A stretch of 64,000 nt of DNA from Desulfomonilia bacterium (GTDB lineage Bacteria > Desulfobacterota > Desulfomonilia > UBA1062): positions 115,934-179,933 of the forward strand of contig DATCTV010000060.1 of the NCBI GenBank assembly GCA_036567785.1, written 5' to 3'. A program made the position numbers and the translations under genes. Positions 54,175-63,501 of this stretch are shown piece after piece. Position 1 is the stretch's first letter, and every line of letters starts with the position of its first letter. The notes under the pieces were generated by a model. The model was not told where the DNA came from, searched no databases, and saw nothing but the letters and a program-made list of their open reading frames with translations.

Positions 54175-55170
54175 ATGCTATCACGTAATCTTGGACAATC
54201 AGGGATTTCAGTATCGGCCATCGGACTTGGATGTATGGGGCTTTCCGAATTTTACGGACAACCCGCGCAGGAATCTGATGCGATCTATCTGCTCCACAAG
54301 GCTCTAGATTTAGGGATCACTCATTTCGATACTGCGGAAATCTACGGCCTGGGACGCAATGAGCAACTGCTGGGTAAGGCCTTTGCCGGACGCTGGGACC
54401 GGATTGTTCTGGCTACCAAATTCGGTCCGCAAAGAGACCAGGCCACAGGGGCCTTCTTGGGGGTGGACGGCTCTCCAGCCAATGTCCGGAAATCCTGCGA
54501 AAAGAGTCTAAAGCGTCTGGGTACCGAAAGGATTGACCTCTATTATCTCCATCGTGTCGATCCGTCGACGCCAATTGAAGATACAGTTTACGAGATGGCT
54601 AAGCTGGCTCAAGAGGGCAAGATAAGGGCCCTTGGCCTGTCAGAGGCTTCTGCAAAAACCATCGAGCGGGCGCATGCCGTTCATCCCATTGCAGCGCTTC
54701 AGACCGAGTACTCCATATTCAGCCGTGATATTGAGAAGGACATCCTCCCCATCTGCGTAAAACTCGGTATCAGTCTGGTAGCCTACTCGCCCCTGGGCAG
54801 GGGGATGCTGACCGGCCGTTATACATCAATCGGTGATAGGCCAACCAGTGATGATGATTACCGGTCACAGATGCAGCCCCGGTTTCAGCCGGGAAATATC
54901 GAGTCCAACCTCAAGCTGGTGGAAGCTGTAAATGAGATCGCCGCTCAAAAGGGATGCATGGCGGCGCAGGTTGCCTTGGCCTGGGTGCTGGACCAAGGAG
55001 ATCATGTCGTAGCTATTCCAGGCACGACCAAGCTAGCCAATCTTGAGACCAACCTCGGGGCGCTTGACTGCCGCCTAACAGAAGAGGATCGAGCTAAACT
55101 CAATAAACTGGCGGATCGGGTGTTAGGAGACCGGTACTCGCCTGAAGAGATGGCGGGGGTCAACAAGTAA
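54175..55170 (+). CDS. aldo/keto reductase
   Basis: 331 residues from ATG 54175 (AGGAGG 5 bases upstream). The AKR catalytic tetrad is intact: D52 and Y57 in FDTAEIYG, K82 in ATKFG and H126 in YLHRVD. NADPH-binding TKLANLETN is near the C-terminus. It belongs to the yeast-like AKR branch that reduces aldehydes or quinones; the substrate is unknown. It stands alone between recD and glyA, and by eye its codon use differs slightly from its neighbours, which may indicate later acquisition. Confidence 0.88.
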   Translation: MLSRNLGQSGISVSAIGLGCMGLSEFYGQPAQESDAIYLLHKALDLGITHFDTAEIYGLGRNEQLLGKAFAGRWDRIVLATKFGPQRDQATGAFLGVDGSPANVRKSCEKSLKRLGTERIDLYYLHRVDPSTPIEDTVYEMAKLAQEGKIRALGLSEASAKTIERAHAVHPIAALQTEYSIFSRDIEKDILPICVKLGISLVAYSPLGRGMLTGRYTSIGDRPTSDDDYRSQMQPRFQPGNIESNLKLVEAVNEIAAQKGCMAAQVALAWVLDQGDHVVAIPGTTKLANLETNLGALDCRLTEEDRAKLNKLADRVLGDRYSPEEMAGVNK

Positions 55171-55458
55171 CAACTGCGGGACCAAGCCTTAACTCAGAGG
55201 TCAACAGCTTTAGACCCGGCACGCGCTTCGAGCGTAAATAAAAACTGCCAATGTCTGAAGGCCACAGAAAAAAATGCATTGTAAAACCGGGTTTAATAAC
55301 CTCATGATTTAAGCAAAAAACTTGCAAAAAATTATCAATTCTTTAAAATACACTTCAGTCGCAACTGGCGTTCTAGATGGAAATAACCATCGGGAAGCTC
55401 CATTCTTCTGCCGTACGCCTGGGCAGGAGACAACAATTCAAAATAAATGGAGGGACCC

Positions 55459-56790
55459 ATGGTTAAAAAGAGACAAGACGCAACAATCGAAAAATCTCAT
55501 TTTGAAAATCATGAAAATCAGATCAACAGCAACTGGGAGGCTCTTGAGCAAAACGATCCTGAAGTATTTCAGGCCATTCTGGGTGAAGAGCAAAGGGAAC
55601 GAAAAGGGATTGAACTGATCCCGTCTGAAAACTACACCTATCCGGAAGTTCTGGCCGCCAACGGCTCCATATTCACGAACAAGTATTCCGAAGGATACCC
55701 GGGAAAGCGCTATTACGGCGGACAGGAATTTACGGATAAAATCGAGAGCCTGGCAATCGAGAGGGCAAAAAAGGTTTTCCGATGTGACCATGTAAACGTC
55801 CAGGCGCTCTCGGGCTCTCCCATGAACCAGGCTGTTTATCTGGCTTTTCTGAAGCCTGGCGACACAATCCTCGGCATGGACCTTTCCCATGGAGGGCACC
55901 TTACGCACGGCGCACCGGTATCCCATATGGGGAAGCTCTTCAATTTTGTCAGATATAAAACCGATCCCGAGAATTCGGGCAGGATCGATTTCGATCTTTT
56001 AATGAAAACAGCGATGGAAACGAAGCCGAAGATTGTGCTCTGCGGTTATACATCATACCCGAGAGACTATAACTATGAGGATTTCAAAAGGGTGGCAGAT
56101 AAGGTCGGCGCAATCACCATGGCGGATATCTCCCACATCGGAGGGCTGATCGCAGGCGGGGTCATGAAAAACCCCTTTGACAGCGGATTCGATATCGTTA
56201 CCACGACGACGCATAAAAGCCTCAGAGGCCCCAGAGGCGCCCTGATCATGTGTAGGTCCGAATACGCCAATGCAATAGATAAGTCCGTATTTCCGGGGCT
56301 CCAGGGCGGGCCTCACATGCAGACAATAGCAGCAATCGCCGTGACACTGGGCAAGGCTCTTTCCCCTCAATTCAAGGAATATGCTGCGCAGATTTTAAAG
56401 AATTCCAGGGTGCTTGCAGAAACGCTCATGAAGAACAGAGTAAAACTGATTACCAACGGCACGGATAATCACATGATGGTGATAAATGCGGTAAAGAGTT
56501 TCGGAATAGACGGGAAAGAGGCGGAATGGCTTCTCGACCGCATATCCATAACCACCAATAAACAGATTATTCCGGATGACACAAACCCGCCTCTTAAACC
56601 GAGCGGCATCCGCCTCGGAACGCCTGCCGCAACAACCCGCGGCATGAAAGAGCCGGAAATGGTTCAGATCGGTAACTGGATCAGCAGGCTTCTTAAAAAT
56701 GCACGGGATGAAGAATTGATCCGCAATATGAAGCAGGAGATCGAAGAATTCTGCATGAAATTTCCGGTTCCAGGACTGATCCTTGCTTAG
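55459..56790 (+). CDS. glyA: serine hydroxymethyltransferase (divergent)
   Basis: 443 residues from ATG 55459 (GGAGGG upstream), ~25 longer than E. coli GlyA at the N-terminus. Catalytic parts are present: PLP lysine K253 in TTTTHKSLRGPRG, SEGYPGKRYYGG, DLSHGGHLTHG, DISHIGG and the carboxylate-binding SGIRLGTPA. It interconverts serine and glycine with tetrahydrofolate. Differences from the usual enzyme: YYGGQEF where most have a Cys, and ALSGSPMNQ for PHSGSQANM. It is convergent with a corrinoid methyltransferase pair, so a special one-carbon role is possible. Confidence 0.85.
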   Translation: MVKKRQDATIEKSHFENHENQINSNWEALEQNDPEVFQAILGEEQRERKGIELIPSENYTYPEVLAANGSIFTNKYSEGYPGKRYYGGQEFTDKIESLAIERAKKVFRCDHVNVQALSGSPMNQAVYLAFLKPGDTILGMDLSHGGHLTHGAPVSHMGKLFNFVRYKTDPENSGRIDFDLLMKTAMETKPKIVLCGYTSYPRDYNYEDFKRVADKVGAITMADISHIGGLIAGGVMKNPFDSGFDIVTTTTHKSLRGPRGALIMCRSEYANAIDKSVFPGLQGGPHMQTIAAIAVTLGKALSPQFKEYAAQILKNSRVLAETLMKNRVKLITNGTDNHMMVINAVKSFGIDGKEAEWLLDRISITTNKQIIPDDTNPPLKPSGIRLGTPAATTRGMKEPEMVQIGNWISRLLKNARDEELIRNMKQEIEEFCMKFPVPGLILA

Positions 56791-56890
56791 GGCTTAATAA
56801 TTGCAAGATCGGTTTCTTTTACTGCATATTTGACATCCCCTTGTCTGTTTTTCACAGGCATCGCAGGGAACTACTCGTGGATATTTTGTC

Positions 56891-57979
56891 CTATTTCCAC
56901 CTGTTGAATTTCTTCAGCACGGTTTCGGCCTGGTCCCTGTCGGCAACGTTCACATGCATCCATACGCCTTCGGGTCTGAGCCCGGCTATCAGAATGTCCA
57001 CCTCGTCGACCTCGACCTCCTGCAGCTGGATTCCCTTGCCCGCGGCCTGAATTTTTTTGTACAGGTCCATATAGTCGCTGGCCCTGCCCCGGCCTGCACC
57101 GTGGACCCACTGTATCATGTTGAGTTCCTCGATTGTAAGCAGGCTGTCAAGGTGCCTCATGCAGCCCGGGCCGTCCAAGTGGTGGACGTTCGCTTCCATA
57201 TACCGGTTCTCTTCCCTGAGTCCTTCAAGGAAAACTTCGTTAAAATCTTTGGGAGAGATCATGTACGAGAAATCGTTCGAAGGCACATGCCACTTATAGG
57301 TGGATACGATACCGGGCCAACCCGTGCATGGCTGATGCGCTTTCGTAAGCTTGTCATAGTAGTAATCGTAAAGCCTGAAGAAATCCTGAGTCACTTTCTT
57401 CAGTGCTAGCTTTACCTGCTCCCTGTTGTCATAAAGGTCCATCGCCAGGTTCGAAGGCCCCCTGAATCCTGCAAGACAGTCGGCCCCCGGGTGTATATCG
57501 GGCCAGGAGACATAAAACTTGTTTTTCCCTGCATCGAGGAAACCGGCATACTGCTCTTCAAGCTTGAGGAAATACTGATTCTTCCAATCAAAGGACAGTT
57601 TATCGGCATCATCCCATTTCATCAGGAACGGTTCTATAAAGGACGTGTCCTGCTCGAAGTGCAGCGTACCCCCGTAACATGCGGCAAAGAAATCGGGCCC
57701 AAGATTGGGCATGACCCTGGGCAGTGCGTCGCCCATGCAGCATGTACCCATAGCTATCGCAGACCAGAGCTTGACCTGAAAGTCCGTATCGAGCCACCAC
57801 TCTTCGAATGAGGCATGCCGCTTTTCCGGGAACGGATAGTCAGGGTTATACTCGAAAAATGTCAGATCAACCACGGGCCGGTCGATGATTTCTCTATGCC
57901 AGGCCGCATCCTGCCTTTTGATGCGCATCTCCCAGTCATCAATATTCTCGATGGGCATTATATCATTGATGTCAATCAT
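56891..57979 (-). CDS. UroD-like corrinoid methyltransferase
   Basis: 362 residues of the uroporphyrinogen-decarboxylase superfamily, in the branch used as methyltransferases with corrinoid proteins. Conserved landmarks are HHLDGPGCMRHLD and MIQWVHGAGRG, seen in relatives of trimethylamine-type corrinoid partners. It probably moves methyl between a methyl donor, the corrinoid protein encoded 4 bases upstream and a folate or thiol. A true heme-pathway UroD is unlikely because of this pairing and the divergent sequence. The methyl donor is unknown. Confidence 0.78.
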   Translation of the reverse strand: MIDINDIMPIENIDDWEMRIKRQDAAWHREIIDRPVVDLTFFEYNPDYPFPEKRHASFEEWWLDTDFQVKLWSAIAMGTCCMGDALPRVMPNLGPDFFAACYGGTLHFEQDTSFIEPFLMKWDDADKLSFDWKNQYFLKLEEQYAGFLDAGKNKFYVSWPDIHPGADCLAGFRGPSNLAMDLYDNREQVKLALKKVTQDFFRLYDYYYDKLTKAHQPCTGWPGIVSTYKWHVPSNDFSYMISPKDFNEVFLEGLREENRYMEANVHHLDGPGCMRHLDSLLTIEELNMIQWVHGAGRGRASDYMDLYKKIQAAGKGIQLQEVEVDEVDILIAGLRPEGVWMHVNVADRDQAETVLKKFNRWK

Positions 57980-57983
57980 GATA

Positions 57984-58613
57984 TCACATACCCATCAGGG
58001 TTCTCCCAAGATCGGCCGCTTCCGCGGCATTCTCGGCATAACCGTCTGCATTTATGCTGATGGCGAACTCTTTATTGACAGGGGCCCCTCCTACAATAAC
58101 TTTTGCAGGTATGCCTTCAGAACGCAGCCCATCGATGATGGTCTTCATATAGGACATTGTCGTAGTCAGCAGGGATGATATGCCGATTATATCGGGATTA
58201 TGCTCTTTTGCTGCATGGACAAATCTTTCCAGACTGACATCAGTACCCAGATCAATCACTTTGAATCCGGCGCCCTTGAACATTATCCCGACCAGGTTCT
58301 TGCCTATGTCATGCAGGTCTCCCTTTACAGCGCCAATAATAAAAGTGCCTTTGGATTCGACTCCGACTTTGACCATTTCGGGTTCCAGTATGCTCAGGGC
58401 TTTGTTCATGGCACGTGCCGCAATGAGCATTTCAGGCACGAATATTTCGCCTTTTTTGTATTTATCGCCTATTTCCTGCATGGCTGAAACAAGTCCGTTC
58501 TCAAGGATATCCGACGCGCTTATCCCTTCCTTGATGGCGTTTTCCGTCAGTTCCGCCGCCATATCCATATCACCGGTATAGACCGCACTGGAAAGTCTCT
58601 CCAACAATTTCAT
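57984..58613 (-). CDS. corrinoid (B12-binding) protein
   Basis: 209 residues from ATG 58613 (GAGGTGATT upstream). Residues 1-85 are the helical B12-cap domain; 88-209 is the Rossmann B12 domain with base-off ligand motif DLHDIG at 99-104 (H101), then SSLLTTT and GGAPVN. Matches MtaC/MtbC/MtvC-type methyl carriers. It is the first gene of a two-gene operon with the UroD-like methyltransferase; no dedicated MtaB/MtbB-type substrate methyltransferase is in the window. Confidence 0.93.
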   Translation of the reverse strand: MKLLERLSSAVYTGDMDMAAELTENAIKEGISASDILENGLVSAMQEIGDKYKKGEIFVPEMLIAARAMNKALSILEPEMVKVGVESKGTFIIGAVKGDLHDIGKNLVGIMFKGAGFKVIDLGTDVSLERFVHAAKEHNPDIIGISSLLTTTMSYMKTIIDGLRSEGIPAKVIVGGAPVNKEFAISINADGYAENAAEAADLGRTLMGM

Positions 58614-58730
58614 AATCACCTCACCGGGAAAATTTCCCTTGTATTTTTACAGGTTAAACGGAACTTCTCCAACACATTTCAAATATCATTATTTTATAAA
58701 AGAACTGTTTTTTCTTTTTTGAACCCGGTC

Positions 58731-59780
58731 TCAGCCCCTGCCGAATTTGAAGATTGTAGCCTCTCTGTAAATTCTTCCCGGATAGAGTTCAATAGTCGGG
58801 AAATCAGGATGATTAGGCGAGTCAGGATAATGCTGCGTCTCCAGGCAGAAGCCGCCCCTCTTCTGATAAACGGCACCGGATTTTCCCTTCACGCTTCCAT
58901 CGAGAAAATTGCCCGAATAGAATTGCATGCCCGGCTGAGTGGTAAACACCTCCAGAACCCTTCCGCTTTTAGGTTCTCTGACAATGGCTGCCTTTCTGAA
59001 TTTTCCCGTATCACCCGAGATGACATAGTTGTGATCGTACCCCCCGGCAAGCATCAGCTGTTGATAGTTTTCGTTTATCCTGTCGCCTATCCTTGTTTGA
59101 ATCTGAAAGTCCATCGGCGTATTTTTTACTGAAAGCTCGGCGCCGATGGGTACAAGACTTTTGTTAACGGGAAGGAAGTATTCCGAGTTGAGCCACAGTT
59201 CATGATCAAGTATGTCGCCCGAACCTGCCAGATTGAAATACGAATGGTTTGTAAGGTTGACAACCGTTTTTTTATCGGTCTGTGCAAAGTAGTCGATTCT
59301 CAGGGCATTATCATTTTTCAATGAAAAAACCACTCTGACCAGGAGATTGCCGGGATAGCCTTCTTCATTATCAGGGCTTAAATATGTCATTTCAAGACTT
59401 AGGCCGTTTTCGAGCTCAACCTCTCTGGCCTTCCACAAAACCTTGTTGAAACCTTTCAACCCGCCATGAAGATGCGAATCTCCAGCATTTCTGGCAAGTT
59501 CGTAAACCCTGCCGTTAAGGGTGAATCTGCCCTTGTCAATCCGGTTGGCTACCCTGCCGATTGTTGACCCTGCATATATACTGTCGTTAAGGTATTCCTC
59601 GGCGGTATCATAGCCGAGAACCACATCGGCCATTATCCCAGCTGTATCGGGACAGATTACAGATACTATTGTCGCGCCGAAATCTGTCAGTTTGACCTCG
59701 ATATCCCCTGCAGAAAGATGCCAGAGACTAGCTTCCTTGCCATCGGACAGCCGGCCGAATTCAAGTTGTTCAATCTTCAT
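58731..59780 (-). CDS. galM: aldose 1-epimerase
   Basis: 349 residues, normal for GalM. H105 in HLHGGLKGFNK, H179 in TNHSYFNLAG and catalytic E314 in GFCLETQHYPDSPN are in place. It interconverts alpha and beta anomers of galactose or glucose. It stands alone among unrelated genes; no galactose operon is present. Confidence 0.93.
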   Translation of the reverse strand: MKIEQLEFGRLSDGKEASLWHLSAGDIEVKLTDFGATIVSVICPDTAGIMADVVLGYDTAEEYLNDSIYAGSTIGRVANRIDKGRFTLNGRVYELARNAGDSHLHGGLKGFNKVLWKAREVELENGLSLEMTYLSPDNEEGYPGNLLVRVVFSLKNDNALRIDYFAQTDKKTVVNLTNHSYFNLAGSGDILDHELWLNSEYFLPVNKSLVPIGAELSVKNTPMDFQIQTRIGDRINENYQQLMLAGGYDHNYVISGDTGKFRKAAIVREPKSGRVLEVFTTQPGMQFYSGNFLDGSVKGKSGAVYQKRGGFCLETQHYPDSPNHPDFPTIELYPGRIYREATIFKFGRG

Positions 59781-59809
59781 AAACTTTTCTTTAGTTCCAC
59801 GTTGACAGT

Positions 59810-60382
59810 CTATTTAACTGCCTGTCCGGCTTTTTCTTCTTTATGGAAAGGATCATAGAAAAGACTCTTGGGAAGATCATAGACAATCTTTTTCACTGCC
59901 AGAAAAGGGAAGCCGACTATATATCCCACACCGTATGAAAGCCATACCACAGGCTTGCTGCCCATAACCGCCAGTTCGGTACCGACAGGTACGGGATTGT
60001 CTTTTTCAGGATCCTGCCCGGTTTCGAAGAGAATGATCGGGAAAACGCCGTACCCTAATATACCCGCAGGCACTACGATAACCATTCCCAGAGGCAGTCC
60101 GACCAGACCGCCGGCCATCATTCCTATATATGTCGGGAATAAAACAGCGAATCCCTCGTTCTTATAAGGTACCGGAGGAAGAGTCATCTTGATGCTTGAA
60201 ATCGCATCGTCCTGGGGATCGTTATTGCCTTCGGGCAGTGACAGTTCCGGTTTTGCCGGACTTGAATCGGCGTTTGCAACCTGAACATCTGCAGAATATG
60301 AGCTGGTACCAATAAGAAGCATCAGGACCGTGAAGAATATAACCGCCGCAAGACCTTGCTTCCTTTTTAACATCATTTCCAT
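59810..60382 (-). CDS. hypothetical exported membrane protein
   Basis: 190 residues. An N-terminal hydrophobic segment (~11-30) is a signal peptide or anchor (GTSSYSADVQVA), followed by a Pro/Asp-rich stretch and two hydrophobic segments (IGMMAGGLVGLPLGMVIVVP and the adjoining ILGYGVFPIILF), then WLSYGVGYIVGFPFLAVKK. AAGGAGG precedes the ATG at 60382. No family is recognised. It lies 30 bases after galM on the same strand. Confidence 0.6.
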   Translation of the reverse strand: MEMMLKRKQGLAAVIFFTVLMLLIGTSSYSADVQVANADSSPAKPELSLPEGNNDPQDDAISSIKMTLPPVPYKNEGFAVLFPTYIGMMAGGLVGLPLGMVIVVPAGILGYGVFPIILFETGQDPEKDNPVPVGTELAVMGSKPVVWLSYGVGYIVGFPFLAVKKIVYDLPKSLFYDPFHKEEKAGQAVK

Positions 60383-60650
60383 TCATCCTCCTTATACGGT
60401 CTATCTCCGGATAAATCTTGAAAACAGAAGCAATCCCCGTAAGAATCGGCATGTTTCCAATAATGTTTCACCTGCTGATTACTCCTTTTCAGCTTCCTTC
60501 TCAACTCAAATGTTATCGGCATTCCCATTTATGGTATATCGAAACGGCGTGATTTTTTCTTTTAAGATCGGTTCAATTCTGGAAACTGTTCTTGACCCCA
60601 TGAGTAAAACATTTATACTTTATCCAAAACTTTTTTAATGAGGTGGTTGC

Positions 60651-61211
60651 ATGAGAAAACTGCTCATTTTCATACCGGTTGCAATAATAATGTTCATTCC
60701 GGGAATTTCCATTGCTGCGGAGCCTGATGATTATATAAACCTCAAGGCGGGCTGGTTCTGGCCCAATACATCTTCCAAAGGGCTGAAGGACTTCAAGCAG
60801 GCGCCGGTTTACGAATTCGACTATGGCAGAAATTTCGGCAGAAATTTTTCTTTAGAGCTTGGCGGGACATATTATCAAACTAAAAGCGAAGACAACTCTG
60901 ATTACACGGTAAAGTTCTATGGCCCCTTGGCAACCCTGAAAGGCAAAATACACCCGATAGATCAGGTTGAGCTCTACATAGGTGCCGGCGCCGGATATTA
61001 CTGGAGCGAAGTGGATAATAAAGACCTCAATACCAAAGGCAGCGGCATCGGCTGGCATGCGGTGCTAGGCGGCGGATACAGGATAATTGACAGTCTGGCC
61101 CTGGGGGTTGAAGGAAAATACTCACAGACGAAACTAAAATCCGACGACTGGACCGACAATATCGACTTCGGCGGAATATCCGCCTCGCTTTACCTGAAGT
61201 ATATGTTCTGA
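60651..61211 (+). CDS. outer-membrane beta-barrel protein
   Basis: 186 residues. A signal peptide ends near SIAAEP, then eight alternating hydrophobic strands such as NFSLELGGTYYQTKSE, VELYIGAGAGYYWSEV and SGIGWHAVLGGGYRI, ending in SLYLKYMF with a terminal Phe. This is the size and pattern of OmpW/OmpX-type eight-stranded barrels. Function unknown. GAGGTGG lies before the ATG. Confidence 0.75.
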   Translation: MRKLLIFIPVAIIMFIPGISIAAEPDDYINLKAGWFWPNTSSKGLKDFKQAPVYEFDYGRNFGRNFSLELGGTYYQTKSEDNSDYTVKFYGPLATLKGKIHPIDQVELYIGAGAGYYWSEVDNKDLNTKGSGIGWHAVLGGGYRIIDSLALGVEGKYSQTKLKSDDWTDNIDFGGISASLYLKYMF

Positions 61212-61266
61212 AACAAGCAGAGTGAAGGATGGAAAAACCTTCACCCTGCATCATATCAATTGCTGC

Positions 61267-61278
61267 GACCTGACCCCT
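61267..61278. repeat. 12-base direct repeat, copy 1
   Basis: GACCTGACCCCT. The same 12-mer lies in the same orientation at 62123-62134, so the two copies bracket the methyltransferase gene. Sequences of this kind (GGGGTCAGGTC on the other strand) recur near mobile or REP-type elements in related genomes. Confidence 0.5.
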
Positions 61279-61291
61279 TGGGTTTTCCTCA

Positions 61292-62038
61292 TCACCGCGG
61301 CATCAGCGCGAACACACCCCAGCCCAGGTATTCACGCGAGTAAGTCACGTAACGCCCGGGTTCCGAGCTAAGTTGGTCCCGGACCTCTTTCGCCATATCG
61401 TCGCCGGGATTGGCTTCAAGCCACCTTCGCATGGTGAGCCATTTGGCTGCCTCGTATCTGTCCCAGCCGTCCTGGTCAGCCAGAACCATTTCAACGACAT
61501 CGTAGCCGAGCCGGCCGAAAGACGCGATAAGTTCCGGAAGTATGAAAAAATCTGAGATTGAGTGGGCAAGACACCCTTTGGCGATATCTTCGGTCGGCGG
61601 CAACTGCCGCCAGTAGGGTTCGCCGATGAGGATTATCCCTCCGGGGCCGAGGCTCCGCGCCAGAAGTTCGATGGTGCCTGCGACACCTCCACCGATCCAG
61701 GTGGCACCGAGGCAGGCTGCCACACCGACCTTTTCGTCAGAGACGTAGCCCGCAGCATCGCCGTGGATGAACTTGACTCTATCGGCGACGCCGAGTTCAA
61801 CAGCACGGCGTTCCGCCTGCTCTGTAAACAACCGGCTCATATCGATGCCGGTGCCGGTAATGCCGTGATCGCGCGCCCAGGTGCACAGCATCTCCCCCGA
61901 ACCGCTGCCGAGGTCGAGCACCCGGGTCCCGGTTTCCAGACGCAGCGCCGCGCCGAGAGTGGCGAGCTTTTCGGACGTGAACGGGTTATGTATGCGGTGA
62001 GCACTTTCAGTGATGTTAAATATCCGTGGAATGTCCAT
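61292..62038 (-). CDS. SAM-dependent methyltransferase
   Basis: 248 residues. Class I methyltransferase with the SAM-binding VLDLGSGSGEML near residue 40 and GTGIDMSRLF, then PGGIILIGEPYW in the strand-4/5 region. Substrate unknown. AAAGGAG precedes the ATG at 62038. The coding sequence is visibly more GC-rich than the genes on either side and is bracketed by a 12-base direct repeat, which points to acquisition as a cassette. Confidence 0.85.
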   Translation of the reverse strand: MDIPRIFNITESAHRIHNPFTSEKLATLGAALRLETGTRVLDLGSGSGEMLCTWARDHGITGTGIDMSRLFTEQAERRAVELGVADRVKFIHGDAAGYVSDEKVGVAACLGATWIGGGVAGTIELLARSLGPGGIILIGEPYWRQLPPTEDIAKGCLAHSISDFFILPELIASFGRLGYDVVEMVLADQDGWDRYEAAKWLTMRRWLEANPGDDMAKEVRDQLSSEPGRYVTYSREYLGWGVFALMPR

Positions 62039-62122
62039 TTCAAAAAATCTCCTTTCGGGTGTTAATAAGCAAGAAAAGGTGTCTGATAGCTTCTAATTCC
62101 AGATCTATTTGTCAATTTTTGT

Positions 62123-62134
62123 GACCTGACCCCT
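62123..62134. repeat. 12-base direct repeat, copy 2
   Basis: Second copy of GACCTGACCCCT, upstream of the methyltransferase gene. The rest of the 62039-62309 gap shows an AT-rich promoter-like stretch ahead of higB. Confidence 0.5.
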
Positions 62135-62309
62135 CCCAGTTCCTGTATCCGGGTAATCGAAAGTGAATAGGATATGACCAACAAATTTGTCAAACTAAAT
62201 TGTATATCAAAAAAAGGCCTTCCGGTTTCACTTGAGCTTTCCTTTCTGATTTCTTAAATGATGAATTAACCACTTGATGTTTAACGTGGCGTGTTATATT
62301 TTACAAGAT

Positions 62310-62588
62310 ATGATCAAATCCTTCAAATGCAGAAATACTCAGTTAATATTTGAAGGTAAATGTCCGAAACAATTTAAGGCATTTAAGTCAACGGCAGAAC
62401 GTAAATTGCAATTGTTGGATTCTGCAATGACGATTGAGGATTTGAAAAGTCCGCCCGGCAACCGGCTCGAACAGTTAAAGGGAAACAGGACAGGTCAATG
62501 GAGCATCAGGATAAATGATCAATTCAGACTGTGTTTTCAATTCGAAAATGGCGAAGTAAGTCAAGTGGAAATAGTGGATTATCACTAA
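62310..62588 (+). CDS. higB: HigB-type toxin
   Basis: 92 residues, RelE/HigB fold: NRLEQLKGNRTGQWSIRIND and FRLCFQFENGEVSQVEIVDYH are typical. HigB is a ribosome-dependent mRNA interferase. ATG 62310 is used because an upstream frame to 62274 has no ribosome site; a TATATT at 62295-62300 would be its -10. Toxin first, antitoxin second, 11 bases apart, is the normal order for higBA. Confidence 0.9.
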   Translation: MIKSFKCRNTQLIFEGKCPKQFKAFKSTAERKLQLLDSAMTIEDLKSPPGNRLEQLKGNRTGQWSIRINDQFRLCFQFENGEVSQVEIVDYH

Positions 62589-62599
62589 GGAGACAAAAT

Positions 62600-62905
62600 A
62601 TGGAAATAAAAAACAAAATGCGTCCGATTCACCCCGGAGAAATACTGAGAGAGGAATATCTCATTCCGCTTGAGATGACCGCGCATGCCCTTGCACTTGA
62701 ATTGAAGGTTCCTGCACCGCGCATCAATGATATTGTCAGAGAACGCCGATCAATAACCCCGGACACTGCACTCAGGCTCAGCCGCTACTTTAACACCTCA
62801 CCTGAATTCTGGCTTAACCTTCAGACCGTTTACAATCTGAAAATCGCCAGAAAAGAGCTGGGTTCTAAGATTAACAAGGAAGTACAGATTCGCAAGGCGG
62901 CATGA
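62600..62905 (+). CDS. higA: HigA-type antitoxin
   Basis: 101 residues from ATG 62600 (AAGGAG 7 bases upstream). HTH antitoxin of the HigA/XRE type: RPIHPGEILREEYLIPLEMT, the HTH around ALALELKVPAPRINDIV, and TALRLSRYFNTSPEFWLNLQ. It neutralises HigB and autorepresses the operon. The pair sits in an accessory region beside an IS. Confidence 0.93.
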   Translation: MEIKNKMRPIHPGEILREEYLIPLEMTAHALALELKVPAPRINDIVRERRSITPDTALRLSRYFNTSPEFWLNLQTVYNLKIARKELGSKINKEVQIRKAA

Positions 62906-63005
62906 ATTATGACACAAGTCTATTCGTTATTTTTTGCGACATGTCCACTCTGGCTTTGATAAATGAAGCTTCAATTAAGCTGCACGTCCGCATAAGGAAG
63001 GCAAT

Positions 63006-63455
63006 ATGCCAAACGAAATAATAAACGAGGTTGACTATGAAGAAACACCACCCCCGTCTGATCTCTGGAGAGCCACCGAATATAAATATGCCAATGACAT
63101 TATCCAAAATGGTTTGCTCTACCTCAGAAACGTCCAAGAATATAGGGAAGATTTAGATCCCGAACGTGGTGATGCTACTGAGACAGATGGTCATTTTGTC
63201 CGACATGACGTACCATGCACTACCAGTCACACAAATCCGATCTTTTTATGGTGCACAACCCTCGAATCTGATCCGGATACAGTGCTCACAATATGGCGTA
63301 ACTACGACACTGTCATTCACATTAGTGATCCTCAAGCATTAGCAGAACGAATTTTGCGAGCTGCTGTAATCAAAGGAGTGAGAGGAATTTCGTTCCACGC
63401 TGGCACGACAATCTACAATAAGGATTATAATGCCCCCCGTTTTTCAGACCACTGA
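63006..63455 (+). pseudogene. gene interrupted by an IS3-type element
   Basis: A 149-codon frame with GGAAGG before ATG 63006. The native part (~141 residues: DLWRATEYKYANDIIQNGLL, RNVQEYREDLDPERGD, FLWCTTLE) resembles the DUF2971-like group of unknown function, which is usually longer. Around 63431 the sequence changes to the start of the IS element, so the last residues and stop come from the IS. Left as a broken gene. Confidence 0.6.
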
Positions 63456-63501
63456 ATAAGGTGGATATTGGGAAAGGATTTATTGAAGATTTGAGGATGA
63501 G

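Noticed and set aside
55171..55458. Possible glycine riboswitch or tRNA upstream of glyA
   Set aside because: I found no tandem glycine-aptamer core, no cloverleaf and no CCA-type end; only a weak ACGC/GCGT hairpin.
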